NCBI GenBank assembly: GCA_020432165.1
Contig: JAGQGU010000047.1
Coordinates: 1 to 49,512, forward strand
DNA: 49,512 bases
Source of the DNA: Thermomicrobiales bacterium
GTDB taxonomy: Bacteria; Chloroflexota; Chloroflexia; Thermomicrobiales; UBA6265
Direction: 5' to 3'
Every line of letters starts with the position of its first letter. The stretch's first letter is position 1. Under the pieces are notes generated by a model. It was given only the letters and a program-made list of their open reading frames with translations. It was not told the DNA's origin and made no database searches. Positions 43,289-49,512 of this stretch are shown here, in pieces. Position numbers and translations under genes: made by a program.

Positions 43289-43782
43289 GCGAGCGAAAGC
43301 GCTGGCGCACATACACCACACCTGAACTTGATCATCATGAGGGGGAAGGCTGGTATGTTCCGGAATTTGATCCGGAGCGCGAAGGCCGTATTGCGGTCGG
43401 CACTGACATTATTGAGATCGCGCGCATTCAGCGCAGCATCAATGACTTTGGGGATCGCTTTCTGAAGCGATGCTATACCGTGCGGGAACGTGAATGGTAT
43501 GGCAATCGTCCGAACGAGCTTGCCGCCCGCTTTGCCGCCAAGGAGGCTACCAGCAAGGCATTGGGTACCGGCATTGTTGGTATTCGTTGGCAGGAGATGG
43601 AGGTGCTTCCGAATCGACGTGGCAAGCCGATCCTGATCTTGCACGGGCGAGCCGCCGATCGGGCTCGCCAGCTTGGCCTGACCGACTTCAGCGTTTCCTT
43701 GACCCATTCCCGCACGGATGCCATGGCCTTTGTCGTTGCAACAGGTCCCGGCAGCCGGGAGGCGCGTGATGATAACGATTAG
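43285..43782 (+). CDS. acpS: Holo-[acyl-carrier-protein] synthase
   Basis: 165 residues from ATG 43285 (GAAAGGAAAGCG upstream; ATGA overlap with tgt). It transfers 4'-phosphopantetheine from CoA to acyl carrier protein. VGTDIIEIARI (Mg-binding Asp) and FAAKEATSKALGTG (Mg-binding Glu) are the AcpS signatures; VSLTHSRTDAMAFV closes the core. Residues 1-~37 (TTPELDHHEGEGWYVPEF...) form an N-terminal extension not found in the usual ~120-residue enzyme. It overlaps nnrD by 14 bases. Confidence 0.92.
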   Translation: MSERKRWRTYTTPELDHHEGEGWYVPEFDPEREGRIAVGTDIIEIARIQRSINDFGDRFLKRCYTVREREWYGNRPNELAARFAAKEATSKALGTGIVGIRWQEMEVLPNRRGKPILILHGRAADRARQLGLTDFSVSLTHSRTDAMAFVVATGPGSREARDDND

Positions 43783-44734
43783 TGATGACCTTTTGCGAAG
43801 CCTCCTGCCGGTGCGGGAGGTCGGCGCGCACAAATGGGGCGTCGGCGGTGTGCTGATTGTGGCTGGTTCGCCGATTTATCCGGGTGCCGCCTGGATCGCG
43901 AGTCGTTCCGCCGGTCGGAATGGTGCTGGCATTGTCTATCTGGCTACGCCCCGCAGTGTTATCGGTATCATGGCCGCCGCTATGCCTGAGGTTGCCTACG
44001 TACCCTTGCCGGATTCCGACGCACCAGGCGCGGCCAACCGCGCTGTTGCCCGTATGCACGATGCGTTGGCCAAAGTGAAAGCACTGGTGATCGGTCCGGG
44101 ACTTGGAGACGACGATTCGACCGACTATCTCCTGTCGGCAATGTTTGGTCTCGGTGATCGCGCTCATCGCTCGTTGCAGGGTTTCGGCTTTGGTGCTGAG
44201 TCGATGGAAACACAGCATGTCGATTCGATTTTCGATAACTTTGATGGTCAGATCGTGCTCGATGCGGATGGACTCAACTGGCTGGCGAAGCAGGAGAATT
44301 GGTGGGAACGAATACCACCGTATCGGCTGGTACTAACACCTCATCCGGGTGAGGCCGCTCGCCTGACTGGCGAAGACACTCAGGTTTTCGTGGCTGATCC
44401 TACCGCGGCGGCGGAACGGCTGGCCAGGCAATGGCAGCAGACAGTAGTGATCAAGAGCGGCTTTACTGCCGTTTCCGATGGTGAGACAACGATCGTTGCT
44501 GACCAGGCACCAACATCGCTGGCGACCGCTGGCAGTGGCGACTGCTTTGCTGGTGCTATTGGCGCATATCTGGCCCAGGGTTGTTCGCCGCTTGATGCCG
44601 CCACGCTCGCGATTGGGCTTGGGAGTCGGGCTGCCGTCGCTCTGGAGGCGATTTGGGGCATTGGGGGCGTGCTTGCCAGCGATTTGCCGGATATGATGGC
44701 ACAAACAACGAGGCAGCTCATTACTCAACGATGA
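43769..44734 (+). CDS. nnrD: ADP-dependent NAD(P)H-hydrate dehydratase (single-domain)
   Basis: 321 residues from ATG 43769, set by GGGAGG six bases upstream; it overlaps acpS by 14 bases. HKWGVGGVLIVAGSPIYPGAAWIASRSAGRNGAG, IGPGLGDDD, LDADGLNWL, LTPHPGEAARL and the catalytic AGSGDCFAGAIGAYL identify the YjeF C-terminal (CARKD) domain. It repairs damaged NAD(P)H hydrates. The epimerase domain (YjeF_N), fused to it in many bacteria, is absent. A ~20-residue segment near 150-170 (GFGFGAESMETQHVDS) replaces part of the usual loop. Confidence 0.9.
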   Translation: MITISDDLLRSLLPVREVGAHKWGVGGVLIVAGSPIYPGAAWIASRSAGRNGAGIVYLATPRSVIGIMAAAMPEVAYVPLPDSDAPGAANRAVARMHDALAKVKALVIGPGLGDDDSTDYLLSAMFGLGDRAHRSLQGFGFGAESMETQHVDSIFDNFDGQIVLDADGLNWLAKQENWWERIPPYRLVLTPHPGEAARLTGEDTQVFVADPTAAAERLARQWQQTVVIKSGFTAVSDGETTIVADQAPTSLATAGSGDCFAGAIGAYLAQGCSPLDAATLAIGLGSRAAVALEAIWGIGGVLASDLPDMMAQTTRQLITQR

Positions 44735-44748
44735 GGAGGGAGAGCACA

Positions 44749-45255
44749 ATGGATGCAAAAGTACCTGAGAATATCGAACAGACCCCCGAACTGACGGCCG
44801 GACAGATCATGAATGGCGATGTTCCAGCGATGTCGCCGGATGCAACGATCGCTGATGTACTCCGTACGCTCGTGGAATTTGATGTCGCGGGCGTAGCTGT
44901 TGTCGATGGCGGCGAGATCATCGGTATTATCACCGAGAGCGATATCGTTGCCCGGCAGGCAGATGTGGATGCACCGGTCTCGGTGCCGTTCTTTGATGCC
45001 ATCTTCATGGTTGATGCTGGACGTCAATATGAAGATGAGGTGAGGAAAGCGCTTGCCACTAACGCGCGTCAGTTGATGACCGCTCCGGTTATTAGCATAC
45101 GTAGCCGGGCCACACTGGAAGAGATCGCTACCGTCATGGTCGATCACGATGTGCACCCATTACCAGTAGTGGACGATGAAGGGCACTACCTGGGCATCGT
45201 TAGTCGTCGCAATCTCGTGCGAGTGCTCGCCGAGTTGGAGACGCGAGTCTCATGA
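44749..45255 (+). CDS. CBS-domain-pair protein
   Basis: 168 residues from ATG 44749 (GAGGAGGGAG upstream). Two CBS motifs: AGQIMNGDVPAMSPDATIADVLRTL with GIITESDIV, and ARQLMTAPVISIRSRATLEEIATVM with GIVSRRNLV. CBS pairs (Bateman modules) bind adenosyl ligands such as AMP, ATP or SAM and act as energy or metabolite sensors. There is no catalytic domain, so it should regulate a partner. It overlaps alr by four bases and follows nnrD after 14 bases, suggesting co-expression; the partner is unknown. Confidence 0.87.
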   Translation: MDAKVPENIEQTPELTAGQIMNGDVPAMSPDATIADVLRTLVEFDVAGVAVVDGGEIIGIITESDIVARQADVDAPVSVPFFDAIFMVDAGRQYEDEVRKALATNARQLMTAPVISIRSRATLEEIATVMVDHDVHPLPVVDDEGHYLGIVSRRNLVRVLAELETRVS

Positions 45256-46478
45256 GCCTCAACCAGATTATTGAAGAGTGGCAGGGTCGACCGACATTTG
45301 CCGTGATCGATCTGGACGCCTTTGCGACCAACGTGCGCACTATGCGTGCGTGGATTGAACCCAACGCCAGATATTGTGCTGTGGTCAAGGCGAATGCATA
45401 TGGACTCGGCGCGATTCCGCTTAGCAAGGTAGCACTGGAAAACGGTGCCGATATGGTGGCGGTGGCCACGGTCGACGAAGGTGCCCAGTTACGACGAGCC
45501 GGCATCAGGCATGATATTTTGCTGATGGGACCGATGGGTAGGGGCGAGAAGGATCTCGCGGTCGGTATGGACATGACGGTGGTCATGAACGATCTGCCAT
45601 TCGCCGGCGGTCTGGCCCGAGCTGTGCGTGAGAACGGACGGACCAAGCCGCTCAAGGTGCACCTAAAGGTCGATACCGGTATGCGCCGTATGGGTGTGAT
45701 GCCCCAGGATGCGGTGGCCGCGGCCCAAAAGATCATGAGTTATCCGGAGCTGAAGCTGGAAGGACTCATGACCCACTTTGCCAGTGCCGATATGGAAGAC
45801 ATGACCAGCGCCGAGCGGCAGGTGGCGGTTTTCGATAGTGTTGTTGCTGATCTTGACGCTGCCGGTATCGATATTCCTGTCAAGCATATGTGCAATAGCG
45901 CAGGCACGGTGCAGCGTAAGGAATGGCATCGGGATATGGTGCGGAGCGGTATCGCGACTTATGGCGTACGACCCGCACCACATATTCCGCTACCGGGCGA
46001 GCTTGGCGAGATGAAACAGATCATGAGTCTCCATAGTCAGGTCATGCGTGTTATTCCGTTGGCCATCGGCGATGCCGTCAGCTATGGCGGAACCTGGGTC
46101 GCCCAGCAAGAGACGCGTGGCGCGCTTGTCCCTATCGGCTATGCCGATGGTTATCTGCGTACCCTCAGTAATCGCGGATACATGGGTGTGGAAGGCGAGC
46201 GTGCTCCGATTATCGGACGTGTCTGTATGGATCAGACGATTCTGGAAATGCCGGTCGCTCTGCCCTCGCAAACACGTCAACGAGTCACAATCATCGGGAA
46301 TGGCACCGATGAGCAACCTGGGGCCCCTTCCCTGGAAGAGTTGGCCGAGATTGGGGATACCATTCCACACGAGCTGATCACATCCATCGCTCCGCGCGTA
46401 CCCAAGCTCTATGTGCGTGATGGTCAGGTGGTGGCTGTGTCAGATTTGGATGGTTATCGGGAATTCCAGCGGAGTTAG
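45252..46478 (+). CDS. alr: Alanine racemase
   Basis: 408 residues. It makes D-alanine for peptidoglycan. AVVKANAYGLG carries the PLP Lys (~residue 46), VKVHLKVDTGMRRMG and HMCNSAGT are substrate/cofactor segments, GDAVSYGGTW holds the catalytic Tyr (~275), and VPIGYADGYLR and VGRVCMDQT-type segments close the C-terminal domain. The start overlaps the CBS gene (ATGA). It is the last gene of the coupled tgt set and is followed by the nested inverted-repeat element. Confidence 0.94.
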   Translation: MSLNQIIEEWQGRPTFAVIDLDAFATNVRTMRAWIEPNARYCAVVKANAYGLGAIPLSKVALENGADMVAVATVDEGAQLRRAGIRHDILLMGPMGRGEKDLAVGMDMTVVMNDLPFAGGLARAVRENGRTKPLKVHLKVDTGMRRMGVMPQDAVAAAQKIMSYPELKLEGLMTHFASADMEDMTSAERQVAVFDSVVADLDAAGIDIPVKHMCNSAGTVQRKEWHRDMVRSGIATYGVRPAPHIPLPGELGEMKQIMSLHSQVMRVIPLAIGDAVSYGGTWVAQQETRGALVPIGYADGYLRTLSNRGYMGVEGERAPIIGRVCMDQTILEMPVALPSQTRQRVTIIGNGTDEQPGAPSLEELAEIGDTIPHELITSIAPRVPKLYVRDGQVVAVSDLDGYREFQRS

Positions 46479-46489
46479 CGCTGTCTTTA

Positions 46490-46583
46490 TTGGTAGTGGC
46501 GTCCCTTGTTGTATGACGCCCTGGAAGACACCTTGGGTGCTGATCATCCGCCATAAGGTGACCATGAAGGTCACCACTACCAA
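46490..46583. repeat. Cloverleaf-like nested inverted-repeat element after alr
   Basis: An outer 10-bp stem TTGGTAGTGG (46490-46499) / CCACTACCAA (46574-46583) encloses three smaller inverted repeats in a row: GGCGTC/GACGCC (46498-46503, 46515-46520), CACC-TTG-GGTG (46529-46539) and GGTGACC-ATGAA-GGTCACC (46557-46575). Outer and first/third inner stems share a base or two, so not all can form fully at once. The 94-base unit fills most of the gap between the convergent alr and coaE genes. It does not fit tRNA rules. A miniature transposable element, REP-type element or terminator complex are options. Confidence 0.5.
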
Positions 46584-46639
46584 CGAGATGGCGCTCCCCG
46601 CTCAAGGGGTTGGGTGAGTTCCTCCGTTTGGCAGCGCCC

Positions 46640-47242
46640 TCAGGCCCTGAATTCTTCTGGAATCGTCAACCAGGCCGCATCGACCTGCTTGCGAAGGTCA
46701 TCCAGCGAACCATCGTTCACAATCTCGAGATCGGCGCGGGAGCGCTTGGGAGCCAACGGCGGTTGAGCGTCGATGCGTCGCCGTGCTTCCTCGGGAGAGA
46801 TGTTGTTGCGTGCAACAAGACGGTCAACTTGTGTTGCTTCAGGAGCAGTCACCAGCCACACGGCATCACAGACATCTGCGTGACCGCTTTCGATCAGCTT
46901 CACTGCATCCAGAATCACGATGCCATGCTCAACCTTGAAGGCGCGACGATCACTCTCGGCGATGACGGCGGGGTGGGTGAGGGCATCCAACTCTGCCAGC
47001 TTTGCTGGATCACTGAAGACAATGGCACCAAGTGCCTTGCGGTCCAACGAGCCATCCTCGGCCAAAATGCCTTCACCAAAGTGGTCGACAAGCGTTTGCA
47101 GCAATGGCTCCCCCGGAGCCACAAGCTCGTGATAGACCTTATCAGCATCGATGTGGTGGGCTCCTCGAGACACCAGCATCTTCACCACCGTGCTTTTACC
47201 GGTAGCGATATTGCCGGTGATCCCGAGGATAAAGCGCCCCAC
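46640..47242 (-). CDS. coaE: Dephospho-CoA kinase
   Basis: 200 residues from a GTG at 47242 whose first base is the last base of the ABC-F stop (TAGTG). GGAGG lies seven bases upstream, within that gene. It phosphorylates dephospho-CoA in the last step of CoA synthesis. P-loop GITGNIATGKST, HHIDADKVYHEL, LDALTHPAV and the C-terminal IVNDGSLDDLRKQVD are CoaE signatures. Usual length. The extension to 47281 in the same frame overlaps the ABC-F gene and is not needed. Confidence 0.93.
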   Translation of the reverse strand: MGRFILGITGNIATGKSTVVKMLVSRGAHHIDADKVYHELVAPGEPLLQTLVDHFGEGILAEDGSLDRKALGAIVFSDPAKLAELDALTHPAVIAESDRRAFKVEHGIVILDAVKLIESGHADVCDAVWLVTAPEATQVDRLVARNNISPEEARRRIDAQPPLAPKRSRADLEIVNDGSLDDLRKQVDAAWLTIPEEFRA

Positions 47243-49212
47243 TAAACGGCCTCCAGCTCGAGAGCGGAGAGCTCCTCCCATTCGGAATACACTGCATCCA
47301 GTTCAGTTTGCACTCGTTCGAACTCGACTCCGAGCGTCGCGATGGCATCGATATCCTGATCGATCGTTGCCACTGTCATCGCATCGTTGAGCTCGTTTAG
47401 CTTGCCTTCCAACTGTGCGATGCTGCGCTCGACCTTGGCCAGTCGTTTCTGCACATCAGTATTGGTGCGCTTCTTTGGTTTGCCCTTGGCAGTAACTTCG
47501 ATTGAAGGATCAGCAGATGGCAGTGTCTCGGTAGCGTCGATTCTTGTGGTCGACTTCTCCTCGGGCACGGGGCCCGAGGCTACTACGGCACGTCGTCCCA
47601 ACTGCCGCTGGTAATCGGTGTAGTTGCCGAGGCTGAAGGTCATCTCTCCCTCCTCAACGATCCACAGTTTGGTCGCGATCTTGTCCATGAAGAAGCGGTC
47701 ATGGCTGACGAAGAGGATGGTGCCATCAAACTCGCTTAGCATCTGCTCCAGCGTTTCGCGGGCCTGAATATCGAGGTGATTGGTCGGCTCATCAAGAATT
47801 AGGAAATTCGCCTGTTCCAGCAACAGCACACCCAGCGCCAGCCGACTCCGTTCACCACCGCTGAGATCGTTGATGTGCTTGTAGACATCATCGCCACTGA
47901 AGAGGAAACGTCCCAGATAGGTGCGAGCGAACTCCTCGCTCATGATCTGAGTTTCCATGATCACGCTCAGCGGCGTGCCATCGCCCTTGCCCCGCAATTG
48001 CTCATGACTCTGGGCGTAGTAGCCAGGTTTCACGTTCGTGCCGTAGGTATATTCGCCTTTGAGTAGTGGCAGTTGCCCGACCAGGCTCTTGATCAGTGTG
48101 GTTTTGCCGGCACCATTGGGGCCGAGGAGCCCAACCCGATCACCACGCTCGATTTGCAACTCGGGCGTGTGTACATAGATCGCCGGTCCCTCAGGATCAC
48201 GATAGCCGATATCCATCTTGCTACTGGTGAGCACCATACGACCGCTGCGGAGATTTGCGGGCAGACGAAAATGCATCTCCTCGTAATCCTGCGGTCTGTC
48301 CAGGCGTTCGAGTCTGTCCAGCTTCTTTTGGCGACCTCGCGCCTCACGATAGCGTTGGCCATTGCCATACTTGCGGATGAACTCTTCCTGCCGGGCGATG
48401 TACTCTTGCTGCTCTTCGTATTCCTTGATGCGCCGTACGCGACGTTCCTCTCGCATTGGCAGGTACTTCGCGTAGCTGGCGGGATAATCCTCCAGCGTGC
48501 CGAAGGCGAGATCGAGTGTGCGACTCGTGGTGCGATCGAGGAAATAGCGGTCGTGGCTGACGATCAGGCAGGCACCATTCCACTTGGCCAGAAACTCTTC
48601 CAGCCACTCGAGCATTTCGAGATCGAGATGGTTCGTCGGCTCGTCCAGCAACAAGAGATCGGGATCTGCCAGGAGTGCCTTGGCGAGCGCGACGCGCGTT
48701 TTCTGGCCGCCACTCAGGCGCGCAACCGGATCATCAAACATCTCCTGCGAGAAGCCGAGACCCTGCAGGATCTCATCGGTGCGGTGTTCGATATCGTATC
48801 CGGCGGCGGACTCGAAGCGAATACTGAGGCGGTCGTACTCGTCCATGAGCGCTTCGAGATCGACATCCTCATCGCCCATCTGCTGTTCGAGCTCGCGCAT
48901 GCGGGCCTGCACCGCCAGGACAGGAGCAAAGGCAAGCTTGGCTTCTTCGCGCAGCGTGTTATCGCTGGTGAACCTGGCTTCCTGGGGAAGGTAGGTAATG
49001 CGAAGCCCCGGCTGGGTGGCAATCTCGCCACCGTTGGCGTGCTCGAGACCCGCGATGATGCGGAGAATCGTGCTCTTGCCGGCACCATTTTGGCCAACGA
49101 GGGCTACCTTTTCGCGCTCCCGTACCTGAAACGAGACGCCCTTGAAGACAGTATCGGTAATGAAGGTCTTGGTGAGATCGGTAACGGAAAGAAGTGGAAC
49201 GGCTGGTGGCAT
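47242..49212 (-). CDS. ABC-F family ATPase (ribosome-associated, Uup/YdiF-like)
   Basis: 656 residues with two ABC domains and no membrane segments. Domain 1: GQNGAGKST, LSGGQKTRVALAKALL, DEPTNHLD. Domain 2: GPNGAGKTT, LSGGERSRLALGVLLL, DEPTNHLD. The linker (~residues 250-330, rich in Arg, Glu and Gln: REERRVRRIKEYEEQQ) is the P-site tRNA interaction motif region. A charged C-terminal coiled coil (~580-645: DVQKRLAKVERSIAQLEGKL) resembles the Uup/YdiF type. ABC-F proteins bind the ribosomal E site and relieve stalling or give antibiotic protection. The role here is likely housekeeping. It is coupled to coaE by a one-base overlap. Confidence 0.9.
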   Translation of the reverse strand: MPPAVPLLSVTDLTKTFITDTVFKGVSFQVREREKVALVGQNGAGKSTILRIIAGLEHANGGEIATQPGLRITYLPQEARFTSDNTLREEAKLAFAPVLAVQARMRELEQQMGDEDVDLEALMDEYDRLSIRFESAAGYDIEHRTDEILQGLGFSQEMFDDPVARLSGGQKTRVALAKALLADPDLLLLDEPTNHLDLEMLEWLEEFLAKWNGACLIVSHDRYFLDRTTSRTLDLAFGTLEDYPASYAKYLPMREERRVRRIKEYEEQQEYIARQEEFIRKYGNGQRYREARGRQKKLDRLERLDRPQDYEEMHFRLPANLRSGRMVLTSSKMDIGYRDPEGPAIYVHTPELQIERGDRVGLLGPNGAGKTTLIKSLVGQLPLLKGEYTYGTNVKPGYYAQSHEQLRGKGDGTPLSVIMETQIMSEEFARTYLGRFLFSGDDVYKHINDLSGGERSRLALGVLLLEQANFLILDEPTNHLDIQARETLEQMLSEFDGTILFVSHDRFFMDKIATKLWIVEEGEMTFSLGNYTDYQRQLGRRAVVASGPVPEEKSTTRIDATETLPSADPSIEVTAKGKPKKRTNTDVQKRLAKVERSIAQLEGKLNELNDAMTVATIDQDIDAIATLGVEFERVQTELDAVYSEWEELSALELEAV

Positions 49213-49468
49213 GGTGAACTCCGGAAATGAACGTGGGGCGACAAGGAACGGCGCGGCGGTGAATCAGCGTCGCGCGAGGGTTCGTATGGATGTTGTCACT
49301 GCGTTCGTATCACACCGGAATCCTGAGGATGCATCGAGTTGTTCGCTGCAAGTATAGCGCAGCGACCGTATACCATCAGGTCAGGAGGATGATCACAGGA
49401 TTGAGCTAAGCGCATATCAATAAGTTGTGACAGTCTGGCACAATGGGAACACGTAGAGGAGACATCCG
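49213..49468. promoter_or_regulatory. Divergent region between ABC-F gene and last gene
   Basis: 256 bases without a gene. A minus-strand TATACT (49351-49356) is a -10 candidate for the ABC-F gene, without a clear -35. On the right side TTGTG (49425-49429) and CACAA (49439-49443) form an inverted repeat with a nine-base spacer, ~25 bases before the start of the next gene. It could be a GntR/LacI-type operator. Confidence 0.35.
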
Positions 49469-49512
49469 ATGGCAGGTTCCCTAGGTGCCCATGTGTCCAC
49501 GCTCCGGTCATT
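49469..49512 (+). CDS. Start of a gene running off the window
   Basis: ATG 49469 is preceded at seven bases by GAGGAG (49456-49461), a good ribosome site. Only 14 codons are visible, reading MAGSLGAHVSTLRS. The product cannot be named. Confidence 0.4.
   Translation, partial: MAGSLGAHVSTLRS

Noticed and set aside
46490-46583. tRNA gene suggested by the cloverleaf-like layout
   Set aside because: Outer stem is 10 bp rather than 7, no T-loop or D-loop consensus, and the inner stems have the wrong sizes and spacing.
46411-46617. 68-codon plus-strand frame across the end of alr and the repeat element
   Set aside because: Starts inside alr in another frame and mostly translates the inverted repeats; no ribosome site.

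Overview
The window reads as a chromosomal segment of a Chloroflexota-like bacterium, most plausibly Thermomicrobia or a relative. This is an inference from gene content: an F420 gene pair (CofE plus an FGD-type oxidoreductase), an RNase J instead of a visible RNase E, a UPF0182 membrane protein, a sortase-anchored (LPKTG) surface protein pointing to a monoderm-like envelope, an HxlR regulator, YcnI/CopC-CopD copper genes, and a split B12-type mutase subunit with MeaB. An actinobacterium is the main alternative. Coding density is high, and stop/start overlaps (ATGA, TAGTG, TAG-ATG) are common. No rRNA, recognisable tRNA, CRISPR array, insertion sequence or prophage was seen.

Left part (1-10.9 kb): the 3' end of one surface-protein gene, then a complete paralogue (790-4482) with 11 Cys-bounded repeats and an LPKTG anchor. 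The last ~500 bp of the two genes, including the terminators, are nearly identical. Then come a small four-helix membrane protein, a WalJ/YycJ-type metallo-hydrolase, a UPF0182 protein and a PHP-family CpsB-like phosphatase that looks leaderless.

9.8-19.5 kb (minus strand): a coherent peptide/hydantoin catabolic unit. It holds an M14 carboxypeptidase, a solute-binding protein with a Tat-like signal, two Dpp-type permeases, two ATPases, a HyuA-type hydantoinase/oxoprolinase and a DUF917 protein. A promoter with a palindrome over its -10 box and a good TTG start lie at the head of this unit.

19.7-31.4 kb: a small excisionase-type HTH protein, a DoxX-family membrane protein, two small membrane proteins, RNase J with a long disordered N-terminus, a GH32 beta-fructosidase, a strongly folded non-coding stretch, an HxlR regulator, a PIG-L deacetylase overlapping an FGGY kinase, the cofE/FGD pair, and a second HTH regulator with 13-bp iterated TGTAC sites at its promoter.

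31.5-40.8 kb: a degenerate receiver-domain protein divergent from an MMPL transporter; a VanZ-RDD fusion; a minus-strand operon pth, 3-hydroxyacyl-CoA dehydrogenase, B12-binding mutase subunit, MeaB GTPase (acyl-CoA/propionate-type metabolism); and a divergent copper pair, ycnI and copC-copD.

40.8-49.5 kb: tatA with a Ser/Thr/Lys-rich tail, then a tightly coupled plus-strand set tgt, acpS, nnrD, a CBS-domain gene and alr (tRNA modification, acyl-carrier activation, nicotinamide repair, wall precursor). After alr lies a compact nested inverted-repeat element. The window closes with minus-strand ABC-F and coaE and the first codons of a plus-strand gene.

No single gene set is clearly an undescribed system. 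The items most worth a second look are the folded non-coding region at 25.8-26.0 kb, the cloverleaf-like element at 46.5 kb, the repetitive anchored surface proteins and the iterated TGTAC promoter sites.
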